In this document: positions 1 to 6,017 of the stretch, in pieces | Layout: every line of letters begins with the position of its first letter | Numbering within the stretch: position 1 is the stretch's first letter | Source of the DNA: Rhodanobacter sp. UBA5168 | GTDB taxonomy: Bacteria; Pseudomonadota; Gammaproteobacteria; Xanthomonadales; Rhodanobacteraceae | DNA length: 7,359 nt | Direction: 5' to 3' | Assembly (NCBI GenBank): GCA_002413455.1 | Contig: DHXA01000105.1 | Coordinates: 2,227 to 9,585 of the forward strand | Notes under the pieces: model-generated | Database searches by the model: none | Told to the model about the DNA's origin: nothing | The model's input: only the letters and a program-made list of their open reading frames with translations | Made by a program: the position numbers and the translations under genes

Positions 1-9
1 TCATGGGAA

Positions 10-816
10 TCAATCCGGATCCAGCGAAAACGCATCGGCATCCATCCACGCCGGGAAGCGTTCGCGGTGCGCCAGCAGCGGTGCCGGATCCAGTGTGACC
101 GTCACCACCTGCTCCTGTGCCCCCAGCTCGACCAGCGGCTCGCCGAGCGGATCGATCACCGCGCTATCGCCGGCATACGGCAACTCGTTGCCGTCCATGC
201 CGACACGGTTAACGCCGATCACGTAGCTGAGATTCTCGATCGCCCGTGCGCGCAGCAACGTGCGCCAGGGCTGCCGGCGCGGGGCCGGCCAGTTGGCGAC
301 AAACAACGCGAGGTCGTAATCCATGCCGCCGTTCGCCGATGCAAGACGCCGATTGCGCAGCCATACCGGAAAGCGCAGGTCGTAGCAGACCTGCGGCAGA
401 ATTCGCCACCCCTTCAGCTCCACGATCAGCCGCTCGCCGCCGCCGCCATAGCGGGTGTGCTCGCCGGCCATGCGGAACAGATGGCGCTTGTCGTACTGGG
501 CAAAGCTGCCGTCCGGTTGTACCCAGAGCAGACGGTTGTAGACAACATCATTTTCCCGGATCGCCAGGCTGCCGCAGATCACTGCGCCCACCTCGATCGC
601 CAGTGCACGCAGCCACGCCACGCCCTCGCCATCCATCGTGTCGGCGCTGGCGCGTGTGTCGTTGCTGAAGCCGGAAAGGAACGTCTCCGGCAACACGATC
701 AGGTCGCTGCCCGTCGCCTGGCGAACCAACGCACCGTAGTAGTCGCGATTGGCCGGCGCATCGTGCCAGCGGGTGGCGCCCTGCACCAGCGAAATTCTCA
801 GCGCATGCATGTTCAT
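10..816 (-). CDS. yafV: Omega-amidase (2-oxoglutaramate amidase), nitrilase superfamily, YafV-like
   Basis: Carbon-nitrogen hydrolase of 268 aa, expected in the cytoplasm. It should hydrolyse 2-oxoglutaramate (and 2-oxosuccinamate) to the dicarboxylic oxo acid plus ammonia. The nitrilase catalytic residues are visible: Glu44 in VLPETFLSGF, Lys110 in QYDKRHLF and the nucleophile Cys144 in PQVCYDLRFP, with the accessory Glu119 in RMAGEH. FVANWPAPR (172-180) and RARAIENLSYV are also typical. From memory, similarity to E. coli YafV runs along the whole length and the size is normal. The open frame extends upstream to 957, but the ATG at 816 is chosen because it overlaps the aminotransferase stop as ATGA, and the YafV-like sequence begins just after it. 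A second in-frame ATG lies at 810. No strong Shine-Dalgarno is seen, which fits translational coupling. The upstream gene supplies the substrate (see the aminotransferase). Confidence 0.93.
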   Translation of the reverse strand: MNMHALRISLVQGATRWHDAPANRDYYGALVRQATGSDLIVLPETFLSGFSNDTRASADTMDGEGVAWLRALAIEVGAVICGSLAIRENDVVYNRLLWVQPDGSFAQYDKRHLFRMAGEHTRYGGGGERLIVELKGWRILPQVCYDLRFPVWLRNRRLASANGGMDYDLALFVANWPAPRRQPWRTLLRARAIENLSYVIGVNRVGMDGNELPYAGDSAVIDPLGEPLVELGAQEQVVTVTLDPAPLLAHRERFPAWMDADAFSLDPD

Positions 817-1961
817 AGCCCGCACAGCCGCTCCGCCGCGGCTTCCATCGTGGCATCGCTCTTGGCAAAGCAAAGGCGCAGCAGTCGCGTACCCGGCGCG
901 CGCTCGTAGAACGGCGTCAATGGAATGGCCGCCACACCACCGTGCTGCACCAGCCACTTGCTGAAGGCGAGATCATCCTCGTCGCGTATCGCCGTGTAGT
1001 CGACCAACTGGAAATAGCCGCCCGGCACATCGAGCAGTTTCAGCCGCGAAGGCGCCAGCAGCGCCCGGAAACGATCGCGCTTGGCCTGGTAGAAGGCTGG
1101 CAGCTCCCGATAATGATCGGGATCGCTGGCCATGAATTCGGCAAACGCCACCTGTGCCGGATGAAACGTGCAGAACGTGAGGTATTGATGCACCTTGCGG
1201 AACTCGACCGACAATGCGGCCGGCGCTACCGCATAACCGACCTTCCAGCCGGTGCAGTGATAGGTCTTGCCGAATGAGGAAACCACGATGCTGCGCTCGG
1301 CCAGTTCCGGATGGCGCAACACGCTTTCGTGTTGCGCGCCGTCGTACACGATGTGCTCGTACACCTCATCGGACAACACCACGATGCCGGTGTCGCGCAC
1401 GATCGACGCCAGCTCCTCCAGATCGGCCGCCGACAGCACTGCCCCGGACGGATTGTGCGGGCTGTTGATCATGATCATGCGCGTCTTCGGCGTCACCGCG
1501 TCACGCACGCGCTGCCAGTCGATCGCGAATGCCGGCAGGGTCAGGGGGATGTGCACCGCATGTGCGCCCTGCAGATCGATCGCCGGCTCGTAGCAGTCAT
1601 AGGCCGGATCGAACACGATCACCTCCTCGCCCGCGCGGACCACGGCAGCGATGGCCGAGAAAATGGCCTCGGTCGCGCCAGAGGTGACCGTGATGTCCGT
1701 GTCCACATGCAGCTTGCGACCGTACAATCGCTGCGTCTTCAACGCGATCTGCTCACGCAGTGCGGCCGTGCCGTGCATGGGTGCGTACTGGTTGCGTCCT
1801 TCGTTCATGGCACGGGCCAGCGCGTCGCGCAGCCCCTGTGGCGGCTCGAAATCGGGAAATCCCTGGCCCAGGTTGACTGCCTTGTGTTCCAGCGCCAGCT
1901 GGCTCATCACGCTGAAGATGGTGGTGCCTACTTTCGGAAGCTTGGTTTCGATCATCATCAT
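813..1961 (-). CDS. ybdL: Methionine (glutamine-dependent) aminotransferase, YbdL-like, PLP class I
   Basis: PLP-dependent fold-type I aminotransferase of 382 aa. The family interconverts methionine, aromatic and glutamine amino groups with 2-oxo acids, including 4-methylthio-2-oxobutyrate, the last intermediate of methionine salvage. Visible landmarks: GFPDFEPP (35-41), NQYAPMHG (57-64), the cofactor Asn170 in SPHNPSG, Asp198 and Tyr201 in SDEVYEHI, the Schiff-base Lys232 in SSFGKTYHCTGWKVGY, and the carboxylate-binding Arg362 in LLRLCFAK. KVHQYLTF (256-263) is shared with E. coli YbdL, as I recall it. Three consecutive ATG codons (1961-1953) open the frame, and KLPKVGTTIF, the start of the conserved region, follows directly. 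No clear Shine-Dalgarno is visible before them. The stop overlaps the omega-amidase start, so the two are probably co-translated. The LysR gene ends 72 bp upstream on the same strand, and no convincing promoter or terminator is seen in that gap. Confidence 0.93.
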   Translation of the reverse strand: MMMIETKLPKVGTTIFSVMSQLALEHKAVNLGQGFPDFEPPQGLRDALARAMNEGRNQYAPMHGTAALREQIALKTQRLYGRKLHVDTDITVTSGATEAIFSAIAAVVRAGEEVIVFDPAYDCYEPAIDLQGAHAVHIPLTLPAFAIDWQRVRDAVTPKTRMIMINSPHNPSGAVLSAADLEELASIVRDTGIVVLSDEVYEHIVYDGAQHESVLRHPELAERSIVVSSFGKTYHCTGWKVGYAVAPAALSVEFRKVHQYLTFCTFHPAQVAFAEFMASDPDHYRELPAFYQAKRDRFRALLAPSRLKLLDVPGGYFQLVDYTAIRDEDDLAFSKWLVQHGGVAAIPLTPFYERAPGTRLLRLCFAKSDATMEAAAERLCGL

Positions 1962-2033
1962 TCAGCCGTCTGGATGTCCATAAAATGGCAAGCGTAACCC
2001 ATCGCCTGCATTGCCTGCATCACGACGCGCCAA

Positions 2034-3008
2034 TCATGGCCGGGGCAGATCGTCCAGTGGACGCTGCTTGCATTGCTCATGCTTCAGCAAGGTGGTGGCC
2101 GGTAGCCGTTCGGCCAGAAAGTCGACCAGCGCACGCACGCCTGGCAGCATGCCGCGCCGACTGGGATAGACGAAGTGCATGGTGCCTTCGGGCACGCTCC
2201 ATTCCGGCAGCACCACTTCGAGCTCTCCGCGGGTGATCGCGGGGGCGCAGACGAATTCCGGCAGCAAGGCCACGCCCATGCCACGGCGGGCAGATTCGAG
2301 CAACACGGCGAAATCACCAGTAATCAGACGCGCCTGTACTTCCACGTTCACCTGCTTGCCAGCCGCGTCGATCAGTTCCCATATCTGCGTGCCTTCGTGC
2401 TCGCGCATCGACAGCGCAGGCAGCTTCGCCAGCTCAGCCGGCTGGCCCGGTCGGCCTTGTGCATCGAGCAGCGCCGGGCTGGCCACCAGCTTGGTACGTG
2501 ACTGGCCAAAACTGCGGATCACGAGGTTCGCATCGGTATCGAGTTTGTTGCGCACCCGGATTGCCAGATCGTAGCCCTCGCCGATCACATCGACCCGGCG
2601 ATCGCCGGACAGCAACCTCACCTGCATCTTCGGATACAGCAGCAGAAAGTCGGGCAGCAGATAGGCCAGCACGGTCTGCGCCAGCGAAACCGGGCAACTC
2701 AGGCGCACCACGCCACGGGGTTCGGCACGCAATTCATCGACGGCATCCTGCGCCGCCTGTGCCTCTTCCAGCACGGCGCGGCAGTGCGAGTAGAAACGCT
2801 CGCCCACTTCGGTGACCACAAAACGTCGGGTGGTCCGCTGCAACAAACGCACACCCAGGCGCTCCTCCAGTTGGGCCACGCGTTTGCTCAGCCGCGATTT
2901 CGGCACGCCCAGTGCCCGACCCGCGGCGGAAAAGCCGCCGTGGTCGACCACGGCGGCAAAAAAGTACAAATCATTGAGATCCTGCAAGGCGCCACTCAAT
3001 ACCGTCAT
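2034..3008 (-). CDS. LysR-type transcriptional regulator, divergent to azoR
   Basis: LysR-family regulator of 324 aa, normal length. The N-terminal winged helix-turn-helix spans about residues 12-72 (LYFFAAVVDHGGFSAAGRAL, then PKSRLSKRVAQLEERLG and the wing LLQRTTRRFVVTEVG). A linker helix follows (75-95) and then a periplasmic-binding-protein-like effector domain from about 98 to 303. The subgroup looks CrgA-like (VRLSCPVSLAQ, GYDLAIRV, GMGVALLPEFV), but the ligand cannot be read from sequence. A TTG at 3020 would add four residues; the ATG at 3008 is preferred because GGAA lies 6 nt before it. The gene is transcribed away from azoR across a shared 111-bp region with inverted repeats, the usual arrangement for a LysR protein that controls its divergent neighbour and itself. 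It could also influence the aminotransferase gene downstream, but nothing in the sequence demands this. Confidence 0.91.
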   Translation of the reverse strand: MTVLSGALQDLNDLYFFAAVVDHGGFSAAGRALGVPKSRLSKRVAQLEERLGVRLLQRTTRRFVVTEVGERFYSHCRAVLEEAQAAQDAVDELRAEPRGVVRLSCPVSLAQTVLAYLLPDFLLLYPKMQVRLLSGDRRVDVIGEGYDLAIRVRNKLDTDANLVIRSFGQSRTKLVASPALLDAQGRPGQPAELAKLPALSMREHEGTQIWELIDAAGKQVNVEVQARLITGDFAVLLESARRGMGVALLPEFVCAPAITRGELEVVLPEWSVPEGTMHFVYPSRRGMLPGVRALVDFLAERLPATTLLKHEQCKQRPLDDLPRP

Positions 3009-3119
3009 GATTGTTTCCAATAAAGAACGATAAGTCCAATAATACCCATCTTATCGTCAGATTGTTCTAAATATATCCTGACTGCGTCGCCGATAACCGG
3101 CTCAACCAGGACTTTCATC
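3009..3119. promoter_or_regulatory. Divergent lysR/azoR control region with nested inverted repeats
   Basis: This AT-rich gap separates two divergent genes. The outer repeat has 8-bp perfect arms, ACGATAAG (3027-3034) and CTTATCGT (3050-3057), 15 nt apart. A canonical LysR-type box, ATC-N9-GAT (3048-3062, ATCT-N7-AGAT), overlaps the right arm. A weaker repeat pairs AAAGAACGAT (3022-3031) with ATTGTTCTAA (3061-3070). A candidate minus-strand -10 for lysR, TATTAT (3044-3039), sits between the perfect arms, which would allow autorepression. For azoR, TTCCAA (3015-3020) and AATAAT (3038-3043) are 17 nt apart, and TATATC (3072-3077) is an alternative -10. Neither azoR promoter is certain. The azoR Shine-Dalgarno AGGA is at 3108-3111. 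Confidence 0.6.
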
Positions 3120-3704
3120 ATGAAACTGTTGCACATCGATTCCAGCGCCTTGGGTGGCCATTCCGTATCGCGCCAGCTGACCGCCGATATCGTAGCGGAG
3201 CTGAAGCGTGCCACGCCCGACCTCGCCGTCCATTACCACGATCTCGCAGCACAGCCGTTGCCACATTGGACACCAGTGGCGGATGCCAGCGACCCCGCCG
3301 CCGTGCTGGGCACCCGGATGCTGGAGGAATTCCTGGCCGCGGACATCGTGGTGATCGGCGCACCGATGTACAACTTTGCGATCTCCAGCCAGCTCAAGGC
3401 TTGGCTCGATCGTATCCTGATCGCGGACAAGACCTTCCATTACACCGCGAACGGACCCGAAGGCCTGGCCGGCGGCAAAAGGGTGATCGTCGCCTCCAGT
3501 CGCGGCGGCATCTACAGCAAGGATTCGGCTGCAGCCGCGATGGATTTCCAGGAGCCCTACCTGCGTGCCGCGTTGGCCTTCATCGGTATCGGCGATGTCG
3601 AATTTGTGCGCGCCGAGGGCGTCGCGGTCAGCGACGAGCAGAAGGCCCATGCGCTCAAATCGGCCCAAGCCACCATCGGGACGCTGGTCGCCAAGGCCGC
3701 CTGA
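3120..3704 (+). CDS. azoR: FMN-dependent NADH-azoreductase
   Basis: Flavoprotein of 194 aa with the flavodoxin-2 (AzoR/AcpD) fold. It is a cytoplasmic homodimer that uses NADH and bound FMN for two-electron reduction of quinones and azo compounds; quinone or thiol-stress detoxification is the likely physiological role. FMN-binding elements are in order: the phosphate-binding [11 protein letters not shown] (8-18), PMYNF (82-86) followed by [11 protein letters not shown], and SSRGGIY (126-132) over the flavin. [15 protein letters not shown] (142-156) is the usual C-terminal dimer and active-site segment. Length matches the family (about 200 aa). The ATG at 3120 has AGGA 8 nt upstream and the protein starts with the conserved MKLLHIDSS pattern. 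Its divergent LysR neighbour is the likely regulator, and a strong hairpin follows it, so it is probably monocistronic. Confidence 0.95.
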   Translation: MKLLHIDSSALGGHSVSRQLTADIVAELKRATPDLAVHYHDLAAQPLPHWTPVADASDPAAVLGTRMLEEFLAADIVVIGAPMYNFAISSQLKAWLDRILIADKTFHYTANGPEGLAGGKRVIVASSRGGIYSKDSAAAAMDFQEPYLRAALAFIGIGDVEFVRAEGVAVSDEQKAHALKSAQATIGTLVAKAA

Positions 3705-3717
3705 TTCACCCTGCTTC

Positions 3718-3756
3718 CGGCAAGTGCCCTCGTCCTGGCGACGAGGGCACTTGCCG
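3718..3756 (+). terminator. Perfect 17-bp-arm hairpin after azoR, probable terminator
   Basis: CGGCAAGTGCCCTCGTC (3718-3734) pairs perfectly with its complement at 3740-3756 around the 5-nt loop CTGGC. It begins 14 nt after the azoR stop. Only TTGTG follows, so the U-tract is poor. It may terminate less efficiently than its stem suggests, or act as a 3'-end stabiliser or processing barrier for the azoR mRNA. No gene overlaps it. Confidence 0.7.
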
Positions 3757-3855
3757 TTGTGCGCAGTTCCACGCCGACGGGTCGAGCTGGAGCAGTGGAA
3801 AATTTGGGCGTCGGCCGACACACTGCGGGCTCACTCTTGTTGCTGGGGGCCACGC

Positions 3856-5523
3856 ATGAACCATTCGGTACGTCTGTCGCTACTTGCACTGCTGGCATTG
3901 GCGCCGGCCGTTCAGGCCGCCGATCTGCTGATGAACAACGTCAACGGCTACACGCTGGACAGGCATGGCAAGCTGCAACATTTTCAGGCGCTGCTGATCG
4001 ACCACGGTAAAGTGGTCGCCACCGGGACTCATGCCGACCTGATCGCGCGTGCCGGCAGCGCCAAGGTCGTCGATGGCCACGGCCAGACCTTGCTACCGGG
4101 CCTGATCGATGCCCACGGCCATGTGCTGGAACTGGGCTATGCGCGCAACCAGGTTGACGTCACTGGCACGAAGTCGCTGGACGAGGCGCTGGCGAAGGTC
4201 AAGGCGTACGCCGCGGAGCATCCCGAGGCGAAGTGGATCACCGGCGGCGGCTGGAATCAGGAAATCTGGAAGCTCGGCCGCTTCCCTACCGCGAAGGAGC
4301 TGGATGCAGCGGTTCCCGATCGTCCGGTGTGGCTGAGCCGGGTCGACGGGCACGCCGGCTGGGCCAACAGTGCAGCCATCAAACTGGCCAGGGTCAGCAA
4401 GGCCACTAAAGATCCCAGCGGCGGGCGTATCGAGCGCGATGGCCAAGGCCAACCCTCCGGCGTCTTCGTCGACGGCGCCACGGTGCTGATCGGTAGCAAG
4501 ATTCCTGCGCCGACCGCGCAACAGAAAGTTGCGGCGCTGGATACCGCGCTGGCCGAGATGGCGAGTGTCGGCCTTACCGGTGTTGCTGACGCGGGTATCG
4601 ACCTCGCCAACTACCAGCTGTACCGGCAATATGCCGACGCGAACAAGCTCACCGCACGCATCTACGCGATGATCCTGGGCACCGGCGACGACTTCGACGT
4701 CATCAGCAAGAACGGCCCGCTGATCGGTTACGGCAATGACTTCCTCACCGTGCGCACGGTCAAGCTGTTTGCCGACGGTGCGCTAGGCAGCCGCGGCGCG
4801 GCGATGCTCGAACCCTACTCCGATGACCCGCATAACCATGGCCTGCTGTTCCTGAAGCCCGCCGAGCTGACCGCGGATATCGGCAAGGCGCTGGGCAAGG
4901 GCTATCAGGTTGCCATCCACGCGATCGGCGACCGTGCCAACCGCGAGGTGCTCGACAGCTACACCGCAGCCTACAAGACGCATCCCGGCGGTATCGCGTT
5001 GCGCAACCGCGTCGAACATGCGCAGATCGTCTCGCTGGAAGATATCCCGCGCTTGGTGCCACTGCAGTTGATCGCCTCGATGCAGCCGACCCACGCCACC
5101 TCCGACATGAACATGGCTGAGAACCGCATCGGTCCCCAGCGGATCAAGGGCGCCTATGCCTGGCAACGGTTCCTGAAGCAAGGCACGGTCGTCGCCGGCG
5201 GTTCGGATTTTCCGGTCGAGTCGCCGAACCCGTTCTATGGCCTGTACTCGGCCATAACCCGCGAGGACCATGACGGCCAGCCACCCGGCGGCTGGTACCC
5301 GGATCAGGATATGACCCCGGCCGAAGCGCTGCGCGCGTTCACCCTCGACGCGGCCTACGCCGAGCATGCGGAAAAGACCCTGGGCACGCTCGAGCCCGGG
5401 AAGTGGGCCGACTTCATCCTGATCGATCACGACATTTTCAAGGATCCAGCGAACAAGATCTGGAGCACCAAGGTGTTGCAGACTTGGGTCGGCGGCAAGC
5501 AGGTGTATGCCGCCAAGGATTGA
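3856..5523 (+). CDS. Exported metal-dependent amidohydrolase, YtcJ/NfdA-like (Amidohydro_3)
   Basis: Amidohydrolase-superfamily enzyme of 555 aa. Residues 1-21 form a signal peptide (Arg6, then LSLLALLALAP, cleavage likely after AVQA), so the mature enzyme should be periplasmic. The N-terminal beta-sandwich (about 23-80) leads into the metal-binding HxH at His87/His89 in GLIDAHGHV. Further likely ligands are Lys303 in VKLFADGALGSRG, His355 in AIHAIGDRAN, His388 in RVEHAQ and Asp451 in GGSDFPVE. The C-terminal part ends with LEPGKWADFILID, typical of the family. Relatives include N-substituted formamide deformylase and many uncharacterised YtcJ proteins; the substrate (an amide, carbamate or cyclic amide) cannot be told. 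The frame is open upstream to 3565, inside azoR, but the ATG at 3856 is chosen because it gives the signal peptide, has GGGGG 6 nt before it, and lies after the azoR hairpin. No clear promoter is visible in 3757-3855. Confidence 0.9.
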   Translation: MNHSVRLSLLALLALAPAVQAADLLMNNVNGYTLDRHGKLQHFQALLIDHGKVVATGTHADLIARAGSAKVVDGHGQTLLPGLIDAHGHVLELGYARNQVDVTGTKSLDEALAKVKAYAAEHPEAKWITGGGWNQEIWKLGRFPTAKELDAAVPDRPVWLSRVDGHAGWANSAAIKLARVSKATKDPSGGRIERDGQGQPSGVFVDGATVLIGSKIPAPTAQQKVAALDTALAEMASVGLTGVADAGIDLANYQLYRQYADANKLTARIYAMILGTGDDFDVISKNGPLIGYGNDFLTVRTVKLFADGALGSRGAAMLEPYSDDPHNHGLLFLKPAELTADIGKALGKGYQVAIHAIGDRANREVLDSYTAAYKTHPGGIALRNRVEHAQIVSLEDIPRLVPLQLIASMQPTHATSDMNMAENRIGPQRIKGAYAWQRFLKQGTVVAGGSDFPVESPNPFYGLYSAITREDHDGQPPGGWYPDQDMTPAEALRAFTLDAAYAEHAEKTLGTLEPGKWADFILIDHDIFKDPANKIWSTKVLQTWVGGKQVYAAKD

Positions 5524-5546
5524 CTGGACAGTGCGAAACAACATCG

Positions 5547-5575
5547 AGGCCGGCTGCGAAGCCGGCCTTTGTGTT
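5547..5575 (+). terminator. Intrinsic terminator after the amidohydrolase gene
   Basis: Arms AGGCCGGCT (5547-5555) and AGCCGGCCT (5560-5568) pair over 9 bp around a GCGA tetraloop of the GNRA class. TTGTGTT follows at 5569-5575. The hairpin starts 23 nt after the stop codon of the exported amidohydrolase gene, a normal position for rho-independent termination. Confidence 0.85.
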
Positions 5576-5595
5576 GATGGAAGTTGCGGTGTGAG

Positions 5596-5726
5596 GCCTT
5601 CGACTTCATCGCCGGGCGGCTACGCCCAGAGACCGACCCGAACTCGACCCAGGGCGAACGGGCTGAGTGGACTGAAAGTCTGGGGCCGTCTGATCCGTTG
5701 GGCCTGAGCGCAGCGAAGTCGAAGGC
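5596..5726. repeat. REP/BIME-like dispersed inverted repeat unit
   Basis: Perfect 12-bp terminal inverted repeats GCCTTCGACTTC (5596-5607) and GAAGTCGAAGGC (5715-5726) enclose a second imperfect inverted pair: CCCAGGGCGAACGG (5648-5661) against CCGTTGGGCCTGAG (5695-5708), 11 of 14 positions pairing. A small hairpin GGGCG-GCTA-CGCCC lies at 5614-5627. The motif CCTTCGACTTCGCTGCGCTCAGG with a CGAACGG tail is, from memory, a widespread intergenic repeat in Xanthomonadales and related genomes. Two such units in opposite orientation make a BIME-like element. There is no coding capacity for a transposase here. Copy number elsewhere in the genome cannot be seen from this window. Confidence 0.65.
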
Positions 5727-5927
5727 GGCCATACGACACACCGCCTGCCCTACTCGGGGCCAGGCAAATCGAATCGGGCCTCAGATCGACCGATGTCGAC
5801 ACCTCGAACACCGCCACGGCCGGCCCTTGGCGTGCGCCAGAGCGGCAATGGCGCGGTGTCGGCACGCACGGCCCCTGGTTTCGCCGCCTTTGAGGGCCTG
5901 CGACTCGTATAGGCCATCAGTCATGTT
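5727..5927. other. Intergenic stretch with no recognised gene
   Basis: About 200 bp between the repeat unit and the promoter of the next operon. Open frames cross it on both strands, but none has a Shine-Dalgarno or a protein-like sequence. The only structure seen is a weak 7-bp inverted repeat, CGACACC (5797-5803) with GGTGTCG (5855-5861), and a neighbouring imperfect pairing around ACACCGCCA. I see no small-RNA promoter or terminator that I would defend. Confidence 0.5.
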
Positions 5928-5947
5928 GCGAAATGGCATTTTGCCTA

Positions 5948-5975
5948 TTGACGATGCAAAACTCGGTGTTATAGT
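5948..5975 (+). promoter_or_regulatory. Sigma70-type promoter of the small protein-GntR-ABC operon
   Basis: The -35 box TTGACG (5948-5953, 5 of 6 to consensus) and -10 box TATAGT (5970-5975, 5 of 6) are separated by 16 bp. Transcription would begin near 5982, giving a short leader of about 36 nt before the ATG at 6018. It is the best-formed promoter in the window, and its -10 box lies inside a palindrome, as expected for a repressed operon. Confidence 0.8.
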
Positions 5976-5988
5976 TCACTACAACACC
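5965..5988. promoter_or_regulatory. Probable GntR (YtrA-type) operator over the -10 box
   Basis: A 24-bp palindrome: left arm GGTGTTATAGT (5965-5975) and right arm ACTACAACACC (5978-5988), with TC in the centre. Ten of eleven positions pair; only 5971/5982 fails. The outer parts give exactly GGTG-N16-CACC, which agrees with the operator signature I recall for YtrA-family repressors in Xanthomonas. It covers the -10 box and the predicted start of transcription. The encoded GntR regulator in the same operon is the obvious ligand, so autorepression is inferred. Confidence 0.8.
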
Positions 5989-6017
5989 ACCCAACGAGGT
6001 CACCAAGGAGGCCCGTC

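Noticed and set aside
1..9. ATG on the minus strand at 4-2, 5 nt after the yafV stop, possible start of a further gene
   Set aside because: Only one codon is inside the window and no Shine-Dalgarno is clear, so a gene cannot be supported.
67..909. Long plus-strand open frame (280 codons) opposite yafV
   Set aside because: Antisense shadow in GC-rich DNA: low-complexity Arg/His/Gln-rich product, with an excellent nitrilase on the other strand.
1311..1997. Plus-strand open frame (228 codons) opposite the aminotransferase
   Set aside because: His/Arg-rich shadow translation with no domain and no ribosome-binding site.
3810..3819. 10-bp perfect palindrome GTCGGCCGAC before the amidohydrolase
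   Set aside because: Short GC-rich palindromes arise often by chance here, and no promoter is identified next to it.
3102..3821. Minus-strand open frame (239 codons) opposite azoR
   Set aside because: Runs through the divergent promoter and the hairpin; it mirrors azoR codons and shows no protein family features.
3565..3855. N-terminal extension of the amidohydrolase back into azoR
   Set aside because: It would overlap azoR and the hairpin and bury the signal peptide; Arg/Pro/Ser-rich sequence typical of out-of-frame translation.
4783..5544. Minus-strand open frame (253 codons) opposite the amidohydrolase
   Set aside because: Antisense shadow; it starts inside the terminator region and lacks any recognised motif.
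5620..5865. Minus-strand open frame of 81 codons in the intergenic region
   Set aside because: Its C-terminal half is translation of the repeat unit, and there is no start signal.
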